Positions 9,917 to 21,315 of a DNA stretch of 64,000 nucleotides are shown one piece after another. The notes under the pieces were generated by a model. That model searched no databases and had not been told where the DNA came from. It worked only from the letters and a program-made list of their open reading frames with translations. Source of the stretch: Prochlorococcus marinus str. MIT 9401 (lineage in GTDB: Bacteria > Cyanobacteriota > Cyanobacteriia > PCC-6307 > Cyanobiaceae); assembly GCF_000760095.1 (NCBI RefSeq), contig NZ_JNAR01000001.1, positions 31,835 through 95,834 on the forward strand, written 5' to 3'. The position numbers were made by a program, and so were the translations under genes. How positions within the stretch are numbered: the stretch's first letter is position 1; every line of letters starts with the position of its first letter.

Positions 9917-11437
9917 CTATTTTCTAATTCTCCCAAAGTTATTTCCTAATTCACTAAAAATTCTAATATTTTCTTCTATTTCATCTAAAGAACGATTTAA
10001 CTTCCATTTCCAGTTATTATTTGTGGTACCAGGTATATTTAATCTGCTTGAGTCATCTAGAAACAATAAATCTTGTATGGGAGCGATAAAAAGATTAGCG
10101 TTTGTGCTCATGCCAATTTCAATTAAACTCAGCGAGGGATTTTCTGAAAATTTATACTCTTCTTTTATTCTTGTTTTAGTCTGATCGTCTAAATATTCCC
10201 ACCATGAGATGGAAGTAGAATTATCATGAGTCCCTGAATAAACGACCCAATTTTCCCCCTCAATATTCTTAGGTAAATATGGGTTATCTTCATTGCCATC
10301 AAAAGCGAATTGTAATATTTTCATGCCAGGTAGTTTAAAATTTTTCCTTAATTTTTCTACATCCGGCGTTATGACCCCTAAATCCTCAGCGATAATAGGA
10401 AGATAGTCTGTTCCTAAATCTTTTTTTATCTTATTTAATAGCATTCTACCTGGAGAATTTATCCATTTTCCACAAATTGCCGATTTAGCATTACCATTAA
10501 TCCTCCAGTAACCGGCTAAACCTCTGAAATGATCTAATCTCAACAAGTCCATAAGTTCAAATTGCCTTTTAAATCTCTTTCTCCACCAAGCAAAATTTGA
10601 ACGCTTATGTTTTGACCAAAAGTAAGTTGGAGTTCCCCATAATTGGCCTGTTGCTGAAAAATAATCAGGTGGGACTCCACTTTGAAAAATCAAATCTCCA
10701 TTTTTAAAAATTGAAAATATTGATTTATTACTCCAGACGTCAGCGCTATCCCTAGAAACATAAAAGGGTAAATCTCCTATTAATTTTATATTTAATGAAT
10801 TTGCAAACTTTCTAATAGATCTCCATTGCTGATCTAAATGCCATTGTATTAATTTTTCGATAAGTATTTCTTCACTTTTCTTCTTAATCCATGATTTCAA
10901 AAACTTGTTATTTTTGGTTTTAAATTCTTGAGGCCATTGCCACCAAGGAGATTTATTAAATTCTTCCTTGATAACCATAAATGTTGCATAATCTTCAATC
11001 CAATAATTATTACTAATCCATTGATAAAAATTAAGTTTTCTTTTTTCAGATTGTGAACTCCAACCTTGCAAAAGGAGGTGACCCAATTTTTTTGTTAGAT
11101 CATCTGCAACAGCAAAATCAAAATAATCTTTATTATCAATTGTGAGTACTAATTCATCTTTATTTGATATGAAGATGAAACCTTTCTCGATTAAATCCTC
11201 AATATCAAGAAACCATGGGTTCAGTGCAAAACTGGATGGAGAACTATATGGAGAACCTTTAGAGTCAGTAGGTGTAAGAGGTAAAAATTGCCAGTATTCA
11301 ATTCCATTATTATAAAGCTTTTTTATCCACTCTTTAGCCCCTTTTCCAAAAGTCCCACAGACACCTCCTCCAGGTATGCAAGAGGGATGCATAAGTACTC
11401 CTAATGATTTTTTTGGAAGTACTTTTTGTATTGGCAT
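9917..11437 (-). CDS. malQ: 4-alpha-glucanotransferase (amylomaltase, GH77)
   Basis: A 506-residue GH77 amylomaltase of normal length. The catalytic nucleophile region LLRLDHFRGLAGYW, the general acid in IIAEDLGVITPDV and the transition-state histidine-aspartate in YSGTHDNST are all present. N-terminal strand VLMHPSCIPGG and the QFLPLTPTDSKGSPY substrate-site segment are also typical. It transfers maltooligosaccharide chains in glycogen turnover and would work with the GH57 enzyme at 27541. It is divergent from prs across a 253-base spacer. Confidence 0.95.
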   Translation of the reverse strand: MPIQKVLPKKSLGVLMHPSCIPGGGVCGTFGKGAKEWIKKLYNNGIEYWQFLPLTPTDSKGSPYSSPSSFALNPWFLDIEDLIEKGFIFISNKDELVLTIDNKDYFDFAVADDLTKKLGHLLLQGWSSQSEKRKLNFYQWISNNYWIEDYATFMVIKEEFNKSPWWQWPQEFKTKNNKFLKSWIKKKSEEILIEKLIQWHLDQQWRSIRKFANSLNIKLIGDLPFYVSRDSADVWSNKSIFSIFKNGDLIFQSGVPPDYFSATGQLWGTPTYFWSKHKRSNFAWWRKRFKRQFELMDLLRLDHFRGLAGYWRINGNAKSAICGKWINSPGRMLLNKIKKDLGTDYLPIIAEDLGVITPDVEKLRKNFKLPGMKILQFAFDGNEDNPYLPKNIEGENWVVYSGTHDNSTSISWWEYLDDQTKTRIKEEYKFSENPSLSLIEIGMSTNANLFIAPIQDLLFLDDSSRLNIPGTTNNNWKWKLNRSLDEIEENIRIFSELGNNFGRIRK

Positions 11438-11690
11438 GTTCTTTTATTATATTTTGATTCTTTACAATTAAATTGTTGTTAATTCTCTAAATTCCAAGAT
11501 ATACAAATATTTTTTAATTGACAAATATTTCTCTAAGTTTTTCAAATGAATTAATAATAAATTTTGATTTTTAGTGAACTTGGTTAATTTTTTCCCAGAG
11601 TGATATGGCTTTTAAAAGAATTTATACATTATCTTTTGCGAAATCCACATAAACGACTACGATAAAGATATAGTTTATAGTGCTAATTTC

Positions 11691-12686
11691 GTGACGAGTT
11701 TTATCACGGCAGTGCAGAATAAAGAATCAAATTTCAATCTAACTAATAGTAGATTAAGGCTAGTTAGTGGAACAACAAATCCTAAATTAGCCGAAGAAAT
11801 TGCATCTTATTTAGGGATTGAAAATGTACCCTTAGTATCTAAAAGATTCGCTGATGGAGAACTTTATGTTCAGATTCAACAATCTATTAGAGGTTGTGAT
11901 GTATTTTTAATACAACCTACATGTGCTCCTGTAAACGATAGTTTAATGGAACTTATGATAATGGTTGATGCTTGCAAGAGAGCATCTGCCAGACAAATAA
12001 CCGCAGTAATCCCTTATTTTGGATATGCAAGGGCAGATAGAAAAACTTCAGGAAGAGAATCTATAACTGCAAAACTAACTGCCAATCTACTAGAGAAGTC
12101 AGGAGTAGATAGAGTCCTTGCTATGGATTTACATTCGGCTCAAATACAAGGTTATTTTGATATCCCATGCGATCATATTTACGGTTCACCTGTACTAATT
12201 GATTATTTAGATTCTTTAAATTTACAGGAAGTGGTGGTTGTTTCCCCAGATGTGGGTGGAGTGGCGAGAGCAAGAGCATTTGCAAAATTAATGAAAGATG
12301 CTCCGTTAGCTATAATTGACAAAAGAAGATCTGCTCATAATATTGCTGAAAGTTTAACAGTTATTGGAGAAGTGAAAGGTAAAACTGCTATTCTTATAGA
12401 CGATATGATAGACACTGGCGGCACAATATGTTCTGGAGCCAATTTATTAAAAAAAGAAGGAGCTAATAGAATATTTGCTTGCGCCTCACATGCTGTATTT
12501 TCTCCCCCTTCTTACGAAAGACTAAGTGCTAAGAATTTATTCGAACAAGTTATTGTGACAAACAGCATACCAGTATTAGTCAAGGATGATTTTCCACAGC
12601 TAAAGGTACTTTCTGTTGCCAATATGCTAGGCGAAGCTATTTGGAGAATCCATGAAGAAAGTTCAGTTAGCTTAATGTTCAGATAA
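11691..12686 (+). CDS. prs: Ribose-phosphate pyrophosphokinase (PRPP synthetase)
   Basis: A 331-residue class I PRPP synthetase making phosphoribosyl pyrophosphate from ribose 5-phosphate and ATP. Visible signatures are LVSGTTNPKLA at the start of the N-domain, the flexible catalytic loop YARADRKTSGRESI, VVSPDVGGVARARAFA, and the PRPP-binding loop AILIDDMIDTGGTI. Start is a GTG at 11691. The next gene converges with it after 9 bases. PRPP made here feeds histidine synthesis (hisH at 34868) and nucleotide synthesis. Confidence 0.96.
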   Translation: MTSFITAVQNKESNFNLTNSRLRLVSGTTNPKLAEEIASYLGIENVPLVSKRFADGELYVQIQQSIRGCDVFLIQPTCAPVNDSLMELMIMVDACKRASARQITAVIPYFGYARADRKTSGRESITAKLTANLLEKSGVDRVLAMDLHSAQIQGYFDIPCDHIYGSPVLIDYLDSLNLQEVVVVSPDVGGVARARAFAKLMKDAPLAIIDKRRSAHNIAESLTVIGEVKGKTAILIDDMIDTGGTICSGANLLKKEGANRIFACASHAVFSPPSYERLSAKNLFEQVIVTNSIPVLVKDDFPQLKVLSVANMLGEAIWRIHEESSVSLMFR

Positions 12687-12695
12687 ATAACGAAT

Positions 12696-13136
12696 TTATT
12701 TTTTGTTTTTATTTACAAGCTCCTTAAACCTTTTTTCGTAATCATTTTTTATGTTCTTTGGAATGCTTTCAGGGCAAATATTAAGTGCACTTCCTACGAT
12801 CTGAAATGTGCCGGCATTATAAAGTCTTTTTTCGTCAAGTTTTTCATTACCAAGTTCTTTGATTACACCACCATGTTTACCAATTATTACATTTGCAAAA
12901 GTAGCACTAGCGATGCCCAGACCTTTTTTAAAGTCAACCTCGGCTTTTGAAGCTATACAAAGATAAGATGCCCCCATTTGCCGATATAAAAAAATATCTT
13001 TATCAGAAGCGGCAATTAAATTTTTTTCTGCTTTTATTGGTTTGTTAATTGTAGAAAACTCAAAAAGTGCAATTGGCGCAATAAGGCTAATACAAAACAA
13101 TTTCAGATTTCTTTTTGTATAAAAATTAATACCCAT
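12696..13136 (-). CDS. Conserved exported protein of unknown function
   Basis: A 146-residue protein with a basic N-terminus followed by a hydrophobic signal-like segment (LKLFCISLIAPIALFEF, about 11-27), then a soluble domain with two cysteines (YLCIASKA and NICPESIP) that could form a disulfide. I do not recognise a family with confidence. It is probably periplasmic or lumenal. It converges with prs. Confidence 0.6.
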   Translation of the reverse strand: MGINFYTKRNLKLFCISLIAPIALFEFSTINKPIKAEKNLIAASDKDIFLYRQMGASYLCIASKAEVDFKKGLGIASATFANVIIGKHGGVIKELGNEKLDEKRLYNAGTFQIVGSALNICPESIPKNIKNDYEKRFKELVNKNKK

Positions 13137-13197
13137 TAACTAATAATATTTAATACAAGATAACACTTTTACTTTTACATAAATTGATTGGAATAAG

Positions 13198-13740
13198 TTA
13201 CTTAATAATTTTTATTTCGTGATGATTCTCTACTATTTTTAGCTTATTTTGGTTCCATGAATATATAACCCTGAATCTGTAATTATCTGCATCTACAAGT
13301 CTTGTATGTTCAATAATATACCAATCTTTATATGAAGATTCAAAAATCATTTCGTGTTCATCAACTTGCTTAATATTTGAAATTCCTTCTTCATTACTTA
13401 AATAAAAATTTTCCCTCATAAGTTGGTGGCCCTTTATAAATGCGCGCATTTCTCCTTTTTCTTGATATTGAGGATTATCATCAAAAAATTTATATTTTTT
13501 TTCTGGATACCAAGTGAATTTGTAGTGTGACTCCCATTCAGATTTTGTCTTGAGAGTTTGTATATTTAAATTCATACATAAATTATAAGTTTTCTGAACG
13601 TCATCAAGAAAATATGTTCTATTAGATTTCCACAACCCAATGTTTCTAGAGAACCATCTTTTTAGATTACTATTCACACTTATTTCTGGTGAATTATTTT
13701 TTCCAAAATTTAGATTTTTCTTGTGATTAATAACAATCAT
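13198..13740 (-). CDS. CpcS/CpeS-like lipocalin-fold protein (tentative)
   Basis: A 180-residue protein rich in aromatic beta-strand patterns. The segment RWFSRNIGLWKSNRTYF (about 28-44) resembles the FF..S.G.W.S.R..Y opening of the CpcS/CpeS phycobiliprotein lyase family, and the closing strands (DNYRFRVIYSW, KIVENHHEIKI) fit a lipocalin barrel. High-light Prochlorococcus has almost no phycobiliprotein, so a bilin-lyase role for this copy is uncertain; binding another ligand is possible. Overlap with the family is by pattern only. It is divergent from sasA with a 105-base spacer. Confidence 0.45.
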   Translation of the reverse strand: MIVINHKKNLNFGKNNSPEISVNSNLKRWFSRNIGLWKSNRTYFLDDVQKTYNLCMNLNIQTLKTKSEWESHYKFTWYPEKKYKFFDDNPQYQEKGEMRAFIKGHQLMRENFYLSNEEGISNIKQVDEHEMIFESSYKDWYIIEHTRLVDADNYRFRVIYSWNQNKLKIVENHHEIKIIK

Positions 13741-13845
13741 TTATAAATAAGTTCTATTTATTCATAGCTTATCTGTACAATAAAGATAAATTTCTTAATG
13801 TGTTTATAAGGATTAACAGCTTTTCAACACTTCAGGGGTAATCAT

Positions 13846-14976
13846 TTGAATGATAAAAAAGAATTAAAACTATTACTTATAGCGGCTAGAAATCAACTTT
13901 CTAGTAACGATATAAAGTCTTTGATATCATATTTGGAATCAGACGAATGTGAATTTGAAATATCTCTTCAAATCTCCGATCCAACTGAACAGCCCGAATT
14001 ATTAGAATTACATAGATTAGTTGCTATTCCAGCTCTTATAAAGGTATCACCATCTCCAAAGCAGATATTTGCTGGAAGTAATATTTTCTCTCAGTTACAA
14101 ACATGGTTGCCAAGGTGGAATCAGGAAGGATTAACAAAGAATCTAGGGATTAATTTGCAACCATCCAAAATTGATTCAACAAGAACTCAAAAAGAATTCC
14201 TTCTAGAAGACGAACTCCTTGTCTTGAGGCAAGAAAATGAAACATTAACAAAAAGAATAGAATCTCAGGAAAGATTATTAAGAATGGTTGCACATGAACT
14301 AAGAACCCCCTTAACTGCAGCAACTTTAGCTGTTCAAAGTCAGAAGCTTGGTCAAATAGATATTTCAAAATTGCAAGACGTGATTAAAAGACGGCTGGAA
14401 GAGATCGAACTCTTATCCCAGGATCTTCTAGAGGTTGGCACTACAAAATGGGAGGCATTATTTAATCCTCAGAAAATTGATTTAGGTAATATTAGTGCTG
14501 AAGTAATACTTGAATTAGAAAAATTCTGGAGATTAAGGAATATCGAAATTGATACTGATATTCCGTCCGATTTGCCCAGTGTTTTTGCAGATCAAAGAAG
14601 AATGAGACAAGTATTTTTAAATTTAATTGAAAATGCTATTAAATTTTCTAAAGACGCTGGATCTATAAAAATTACAATGATTCACAAGACAAATCAATGG
14701 GTAGAAATAACAATTTGTGACAAAGGTGCTGGGATTCCTTTGAGCGAACAAAAAAGAATTTTTTTGGATAGAGTTAGACTCCCACAGACTTCTGAAGGAA
14801 CTTCAGGATTTGGAATTGGATTATCTGTGTGCAGAAGAATCGTAGAAGTCCATGGGGGAAGAATATGGGTTGTATCTGAAGTTGGTGTCGGTTCTTGCTT
14901 CCATTTTACTGTTCCTGTGTGGCAAGGACAAAACAAAGAGCAACAATACTTGACGAAAGGCTCGCCTTACTCTTAA
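13846..14976 (+). CDS. sasA: KaiC-interacting histidine kinase SasA (clock output)
   Basis: A 376-residue SasA. Residues 5-100 are the KaiB-like thioredoxin-fold sensor that binds KaiC. Next comes a linker helix, the HisKA dimer domain with phospho-acceptor His150 in [11 protein letters not shown], and the HATPase domain with NLIENAIKF (N box), DKGAGIP (G1) and [18 protein letters not shown] (G2). It transmits clock phase to the RpaA-type response regulator, which is not in this window. Start is a TTG at 13846; the adjacent ATG is in another frame. Prochlorococcus is known to keep SasA while lacking kaiA. Confidence 0.95.
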   Translation: MNDKKELKLLLIAARNQLSSNDIKSLISYLESDECEFEISLQISDPTEQPELLELHRLVAIPALIKVSPSPKQIFAGSNIFSQLQTWLPRWNQEGLTKNLGINLQPSKIDSTRTQKEFLLEDELLVLRQENETLTKRIESQERLLRMVAHELRTPLTAATLAVQSQKLGQIDISKLQDVIKRRLEEIELLSQDLLEVGTTKWEALFNPQKIDLGNISAEVILELEKFWRLRNIEIDTDIPSDLPSVFADQRRMRQVFLNLIENAIKFSKDAGSIKITMIHKTNQWVEITICDKGAGIPLSEQKRIFLDRVRLPQTSEGTSGFGIGLSVCRRIVEVHGGRIWVVSEVGVGSCFHFTVPVWQGQNKEQQYLTKGSPYS

Positions 14977-15006
14977 TTTTTAATAAGCTGCTATGCTTAT
15001 TATCCT

Positions 15007-15079
15007 GGCCCCATCGTCTAGAGGCCTAGGACACCTCCCTTTCACGGAGGCGACAGGGGTTCGAATCCCCTTGGGGCTA
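15007..15079 (+). tRNA. trnE: tRNA-Glu (UUC)
   Basis: A complete cloverleaf can be folded. The acceptor stem GGCCCCA/TGGGGCT includes one G-U pair, the D arm is GTCTAGAGGCCTAGGAC, and the anticodon stem CCTCC/GGAGG carries loop CTTTCAC, giving anticodon TTC. The T arm AGGGG-TTCGAAT-CCCCT is perfect and A is the discriminator base. The CCA end is not encoded. In cyanobacteria this tRNA also supplies glutamate for tetrapyrrole (chlorophyll) synthesis. It lies 30 bases after sasA. Confidence 0.96.
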
Positions 15080-15090
15080 TTATTTAAATT

Positions 15091-15633
15091 CTAAACTAAT
15101 TTTATCGATGATTTTGCTTGCTTATCTACAGCAAGCAAATTTTCTGAAAGATCTTTTTTTAATCTTTTCTCTATCATTCCAATAGGCATCCACTGACATC
15201 CTTGAACAGTGAGATCGTAAATTAATGAATTTTTGGAAGTATTCTTAATATTTTGAATTTTCCAACTACCTTCAAATTTTCTGAAATCGCCTTTAATCAA
15301 ATTGAATTTTAAAAGGCCAAGCTCCTTATCCTCAAATAAATCAATAGTTACTTCAGCTGAAAATTTCATACCAAGAAAATCCTGGGCTCCAACTTGCTTA
15401 AGGTGAACATTATTGTCTTTTTGATATATTTTTTTGCTTGAAAGTAAATTTGGTATGTAAAGATTTAGTCGATCATAATCTGTTAAAACATTCCACAAAG
15501 AATCAAAGCTAGCAGAAGTTGTAAGTTGAGCTGCAAGTCTTCTTGTTCCGCCAGAAAGCTTTTCCATTGTTTGCTCAATTGTCCTGTAGTCATCGCTTTT
15601 AGAATGGTCTACTGATTCTTGAGGATTATTCAT
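15091..15633 (-). CDS. SRPBCC (cyclase/dehydrase, START-like) protein
   Basis: A 180-residue protein with a START/Bet v1-type ligand-binding fold. The opening SGGTRRLAAQLTTSASFDSLW in two parts leads into VLTDYDRLNLYIPNLLSSK, then the mid-strand VTIDLFEDKELGLLKF. These match the 'polyketide cyclase/dehydrase and lipid transport' group common in cyanobacteria and plastids. No catalytic residues are assigned for the group, and the ligand is unknown. It converges with the tRNA-Glu gene. Confidence 0.7.
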   Translation of the reverse strand: MNNPQESVDHSKSDDYRTIEQTMEKLSGGTRRLAAQLTTSASFDSLWNVLTDYDRLNLYIPNLLSSKKIYQKDNNVHLKQVGAQDFLGMKFSAEVTIDLFEDKELGLLKFNLIKGDFRKFEGSWKIQNIKNTSKNSLIYDLTVQGCQWMPIGMIEKRLKKDLSENLLAVDKQAKSSIKLV

Positions 15634-15790
15634 AAATGAATTTTTTAATAAGATAAAAAATTATTTCTGTGTAACTATACCGATAAAAACAATAAATACT
15701 GAAAAATAAAAATAATTTCATTAAATTATTCCGATCTCAAAACGTAACCATTTTTGTGAAATCACTACAAATTAAACTACAAATTGATAA

Positions 15791-16987
<1,197 letters not shown>

Positions 16988-17096
16988 ATATTTAATATAT
17001 AGATTAAGTTGCATGTATTAAATACTTTTTGGTTTAGACACAATATGTAGCTAATTTTAGAAAAAAAGAGGATTTTAAAAAAAGAATACGAAAAAT

Positions 17097-18620
17097 ATGC
17101 CTTCAACTTTAAGTAATCCTCTAAGATTGGGTTTACGGCAGGAAAGAGTCATATCTCCACAATGCTTAGTAATATTTGGTGCTAGTGGAGATCTTACTCA
17201 TAGAAAATTAATACCAGCCTTATTTGAACTCTATTTGCAAAGAAGAATTCCTAGTGAATTTGCAATAGTTGGTTGTGCGAGAAGACCTTGGACTGATTAT
17301 GAGTTTAGGGAAAAGATGAAAATAAAGCTATCCAATCAAATATCTGGTAAAAAAAGGGAGTGGGAACAATTTTCTAATTATCTTTTCTACGAACCTGTTG
17401 ACTTACAACAAAGTGATCATGTCGTAAGGCTTTCTAAAAGATTAAATGAAATTGATAAAAAACAAGCTACTCATGGTAATAGAACATTTTATTTATCAGT
17501 ATCTCCGAATTTCTATGCAAGTGGATGTAAAGCTCTTAAAGAAGCTGGCCTTTTAGATGACCCTAAGAAAAGTCGTTTAGTTATTGAAAAACCTTTTGGA
17601 AGAGATTATTCAAGTGCAAAAAAATTGAATAAGATCGTTCAAAGTTGTGCTGAAGAAAGTCAGATTTATAGGATTGATCATTATTTAGGTAAAGAGACAG
17701 TTCAAAATATTCTTGTTTTGAGGTTTGCTAACACTATTTTTGAACCAATCTGGAACAGAAATTACATATCAAGTGTTCAAATTACTTCATCTGAAACAGT
17801 GGGTGTTGAAGATAGAGCAGGTTATTACGAAAGCTCAGGTGCTTTAAGAGATATGCTTCAAAACCATATGACCCAAATGCTTGCTGTTACTGCTATGGAA
17901 CCTCCTGGGAAGTTTGAGCCAGAAGCAATAAGAAATGAAAAAGCTAAGGTTCTTCAAGCTTCAAAACTTGCTGACGAAAATGAACCGTGGAATTGTTGCA
18001 TAAGAGGTCAATATGGAGAGGGAGGGAATATTTCAAATCAACTTAAAGGATATAGGCATGAAGATGGTGTTAATTCCAATAGCACAACAGAAACTTATAT
18101 CGCGACAAAAGTTTTCGTTGATAACTGGCGTTGGCAAGGTGTTCCATTTTATTTAAGAACAGGGAAAAGACTACCTAAAAGACTTGGAGAAATAGTCTTG
18201 ACTTTTAAAGACGTTCCTGTTCATTTATTTGAATCAACAATAATAAATCCTGCCCCAAATCAACTTATCCTTAGAATTCAGCCAGATGAAGGGGCGACTT
18301 TCAAATTTGAGGTAAAATCTCCTGGTTCTGGAATGAAATCAAGACCTGTTGAAATGGAATTTTCTTATGATGAATCATTTGGAGAACCATCAGATGAAGG
18401 CTATGTAAGATTATTAGCGGATGCAATGCTTTCTGACCCAACCTTATTTACTCGAAGCGATGAAGTAGAGGCAGCCTGGAAACTTTATACGCCATTAATA
18501 GAATTGATGGATAATTCTCCTTGGAAGTTGCCTATTTATAATTATGAATCTATGACATGGGGACCTCCTGAATCTGATCAATTACTTTCAAAAGATAATA
18601 TTTTCTGGCGTAGACCTTAA
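17097..18620 (+). CDS. zwf: Glucose-6-phosphate 1-dehydrogenase
   Basis: A 507-residue enzyme catalysing the first step of the oxidative pentose phosphate pathway. The Rossmann loop VIFGASGDLTHRKLIP is near residue 25 and the catalytic signature RIDHYLGKETVQN near 198. The FYLRTGKRLPKR substrate segment follows. Length is normal. In Prochlorococcus this pathway peaks at night and supplies NADPH; cyanophages carry factors that steer it. opcA, its allosteric activator, starts 2 bases after the stop, so co-expression is near certain. Confidence 0.97.
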   Translation: MPSTLSNPLRLGLRQERVISPQCLVIFGASGDLTHRKLIPALFELYLQRRIPSEFAIVGCARRPWTDYEFREKMKIKLSNQISGKKREWEQFSNYLFYEPVDLQQSDHVVRLSKRLNEIDKKQATHGNRTFYLSVSPNFYASGCKALKEAGLLDDPKKSRLVIEKPFGRDYSSAKKLNKIVQSCAEESQIYRIDHYLGKETVQNILVLRFANTIFEPIWNRNYISSVQITSSETVGVEDRAGYYESSGALRDMLQNHMTQMLAVTAMEPPGKFEPEAIRNEKAKVLQASKLADENEPWNCCIRGQYGEGGNISNQLKGYRHEDGVNSNSTTETYIATKVFVDNWRWQGVPFYLRTGKRLPKRLGEIVLTFKDVPVHLFESTIINPAPNQLILRIQPDEGATFKFEVKSPGSGMKSRPVEMEFSYDESFGEPSDEGYVRLLADAMLSDPTLFTRSDEVEAAWKLYTPLIELMDNSPWKLPIYNYESMTWGPPESDQLLSKDNIFWRRP

Positions 18621-18622
18621 AA

Positions 18623-19924
18623 ATGAAACCTCAACTTACACTCCAAACCCCGTTAGAGCTCCCTTGTCAGGAGATTTCTAATTATCTTAATAAATTATGG
18701 GTTTCAGAAGATAAAGATAATACTGGAGCTAATACTTTTACACTAATTGTCTGGCAGCCTGCTTGGCTAGAACAATGTTTGGTTCAAAAAGGATTAGTAA
18801 ATGGACCAATTACTGGAAATTTAAGTCCTGAGATAATTGAAGTTGCTAAAAAGTTCATATTAGATCAGGGACTCCCCATCACTACATCCCTTAATAGTGA
18901 AGAATTATTTAATTTATTGAAGGAAAACTTATCTAATAAAGACTTTGAAGACTTTAGAGGACAATTTTTTGAATCATCAATAAGTACATTAAATCCAAGA
19001 AGATTAATAACTCTAGCGCCAACGTTAAATAAAAATTCAGATATCAAAACTTTTGTATCCGCTTACTGTCCATTAAGTGATACTCCAACTATGCAACCTA
19101 TCTGTGGGGATTTAGTAGTTATTAGGGGAGACTCAGCCTCAATATCCAATAAAGGATTAAAAATAATTGATGAATTATCTATTGATGAATTACCTTCATG
19201 GTTGTGGTGGAACGGAAGCTTGGATGAATCACCTGAAATCTTCGAATATTTTACTAATTATGGTCTAAGGTTAATAATTGATACTGCTCTTGGATCGCCA
19301 TACAGATGTTTAAAAGTTTTAGATCAATTAAATAATTCAGACAAAGCTATTAATGATTTGAATTGGGTTAGGTTGAAAAATTGGAGGGAATCATTGGCAA
19401 TGATTTTTGATCCGCCTTCGAGAAGACCAATCTTAGATCATATTACTGATGTTGATATTGATATAGCAGGGGATCATATGATTCAGGCTTTGTTTTTGAT
19501 CTCATGGATTAGCGATAAACTTGGTTGGTCTTTTCTAAGAGTTGAAAGGGATACAGAATCAACAAAAATAGAGTTTGAAAGAATTAATGGCGAAATAATT
19601 TCTGCGTCAATTAATCCCTTATCTTTGGGGAATCCAAGTATTCATTCAGGACAAGTTATTGGATTGAGGTTGATTTCAAGAATTAGTGAGGTTCAGAAAA
19701 ATAACACTTGTGTAATACTTGGCTGTGAATCAGTGGAATGTATGAGACTTGAAGCAGGGGGAATGGCTAATATGGAATTAATAGAGCAAGTTGTTCCAAA
19801 TTCTTTTTCTTCATCAGAGTATGACGTTAGTAAATTATTGGGTAGTAGTAGAGGTAATACAAGCCCTCTTTTTGAAAATTCTATTAAAATAGCACTTCAA
19901 ATATTTAATGGTTTTAAAAACTAA
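18623..19924 (+). CDS. opcA: Glucose-6-phosphate dehydrogenase assembly/effector protein OpcA
   Basis: A 433-residue OpcA, identified by overall sequence character (LPCQEISNYLNKLW, TFTLIVWQPAWLEQ, RRPILDHITDVDID) and by its fixed position directly after zwf. OpcA binds and activates cyanobacterial G6PDH oligomers and helps redox control by thioredoxin (trxA is at 34533). It has no enzymatic motif of its own. It is separated from zwf by 2 bases and from cbiA by 3 bases. Confidence 0.93.
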   Translation: MKPQLTLQTPLELPCQEISNYLNKLWVSEDKDNTGANTFTLIVWQPAWLEQCLVQKGLVNGPITGNLSPEIIEVAKKFILDQGLPITTSLNSEELFNLLKENLSNKDFEDFRGQFFESSISTLNPRRLITLAPTLNKNSDIKTFVSAYCPLSDTPTMQPICGDLVVIRGDSASISNKGLKIIDELSIDELPSWLWWNGSLDESPEIFEYFTNYGLRLIIDTALGSPYRCLKVLDQLNNSDKAINDLNWVRLKNWRESLAMIFDPPSRRPILDHITDVDIDIAGDHMIQALFLISWISDKLGWSFLRVERDTESTKIEFERINGEIISASINPLSLGNPSIHSGQVIGLRLISRISEVQKNNTCVILGCESVECMRLEAGGMANMELIEQVVPNSFSSSEYDVSKLLGSSRGNTSPLFENSIKIALQIFNGFKN

Positions 19925-19927
19925 TAA

Positions 19928-21307
19928 ATGCCTTGTATAATATCTTCTCCTTCAACTGATAGTGGGAAAACTACATTATCCCTTTTGATATCTTGTTGGG
20001 CGTTATCAAAAGGTATAAAGATACAAACCTTCAAGGTTGGCCCAGATTATCTTGATCAACAACAACTTAGCTCTATTGGCCAACCTATATGTAGGAATTT
20101 AGATATTTTCTTAAATGGTGAGGAATGGGTTCAAGAAAGTTTTTTTAAACATTCTTTGAAATATGAATTCTCATTAATTGAAGGAGCAATGGGTCTATTT
20201 GATGGGTTAGGAGCAACAACCTATTCAAGCACAGCAAATATATCTAAACTTCTCAATGCTCCAGTAATTTTTATTGTTAATGCTAGAGGTCAAGTAGCTT
20301 CTCTTTTAGCGACTGTTCGAGGTTTTAAAGATTTTGATAGTGAATTGTCAATAGCAGGGATTATATTTAATAACGTTAATTCAGATAGACATAAAAAATT
20401 AATTGAAGAAGTTTTTAAAAATGAAGATATCGAAATTCTTGGTTTTTTACCTTCAGATTCAAAAATAACTTTAAACAAATCTAATTTAGGTTTGATTTCT
20501 CCATTGGATAATGGGAAACATATTGATGTTGAATATTTTGCAAATTATGCCAACAGAAATCTAGATTTATTTTCTCTTATTAAATTCCTGAAATCTCCTC
20601 AAAAGAAAATGTTTAATTCTGCCAGTTTTGAAGATTTTAAAATTGAAAAAAGTAAACCTATTGCAATTGCAGAAGATAAAATCTTTCATTTTCAATACCC
20701 TGAAACTAAGGAGTTTTTGAGTGACCTAGGTATTCCATTAATTTCATGGAGTATTTATGATGATGAAGAAATACCTAACGAGGCTTCTTCTTTAATTATT
20801 CCTGGGGGGTTTCCTGAAAAATATGCTGAGCATATAAGTAACTCTAAAAAAAGCTTAAATTCGTTAAGGAAATTCCGCGAAAATGGATTTATATATGCTG
20901 AGTGCGGAGGGATGATGATTCTAGGAGACTTTATAAAAGATGAAAGTGGTAATAATCATAAAATGAGTGGCATCCTCCCTTTTAGATCAAAAAAAAGTAA
21001 GCTTACAGTAGGTTATAGATATATTAAAGGTCTAAAAGACACTCCAATCATTAGACAAAATCAATTAATTAGAGGACATGAATTTCATTATTGGGAAATT
21101 GAAAATAATTTATCTGAACTTGATTTAAGAAAAGCTGATCATCAGAAGAAACTTTCTTCCCCATGGAAAATTAAATCTTGGGAAACTGAATATAAAAATG
21201 AAGGTTTTTTTGATCAAAAATTGCATGCAAGCTGGATTCACTTACATTTGCCAAGTTCTCCAAAAGTCGCAAAAAACTTTATAGATGCAACCCAAATTAG
21301 TTTTTAA
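19928..21307 (+). CDS. cbiA: Cobyrinic acid a,c-diamide synthase (CbiA/CobB)
   Basis: A 459-residue ATP-dependent amidotransferase of corrin synthesis. The N-terminal P-loop is STDSGKTTLSLL (about 8-19), followed by KVGPDYLDQQ and EGAMGLFDG, both family hallmarks. The C-terminal class I glutaminase-like domain has its cysteine in YAECGGMM and a histidine region HEFHYWEIE. It amidates the a and c side chains of the corrin ring, consistent with de novo pseudocobalamin synthesis in Prochlorococcus. The 3-base spacing from opcA makes it the third gene of the zwf unit. Confidence 0.93.
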   Translation: MPCIISSPSTDSGKTTLSLLISCWALSKGIKIQTFKVGPDYLDQQQLSSIGQPICRNLDIFLNGEEWVQESFFKHSLKYEFSLIEGAMGLFDGLGATTYSSTANISKLLNAPVIFIVNARGQVASLLATVRGFKDFDSELSIAGIIFNNVNSDRHKKLIEEVFKNEDIEILGFLPSDSKITLNKSNLGLISPLDNGKHIDVEYFANYANRNLDLFSLIKFLKSPQKKMFNSASFEDFKIEKSKPIAIAEDKIFHFQYPETKEFLSDLGIPLISWSIYDDEEIPNEASSLIIPGGFPEKYAEHISNSKKSLNSLRKFRENGFIYAECGGMMILGDFIKDESGNNHKMSGILPFRSKKSKLTVGYRYIKGLKDTPIIRQNQLIRGHEFHYWEIENNLSELDLRKADHQKKLSSPWKIKSWETEYKNEGFFDQKLHASWIHLHLPSSPKVAKNFIDATQISF

Positions 21308-21315
21308 AAGGGTTC

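Noticed and set aside
11518..11523. TTGACA as a prs -35 box
   Set aside because: No -10-like hexamer stands 16-18 bases downstream; the nearest AT-rich hexamer is too far, so it is not called.
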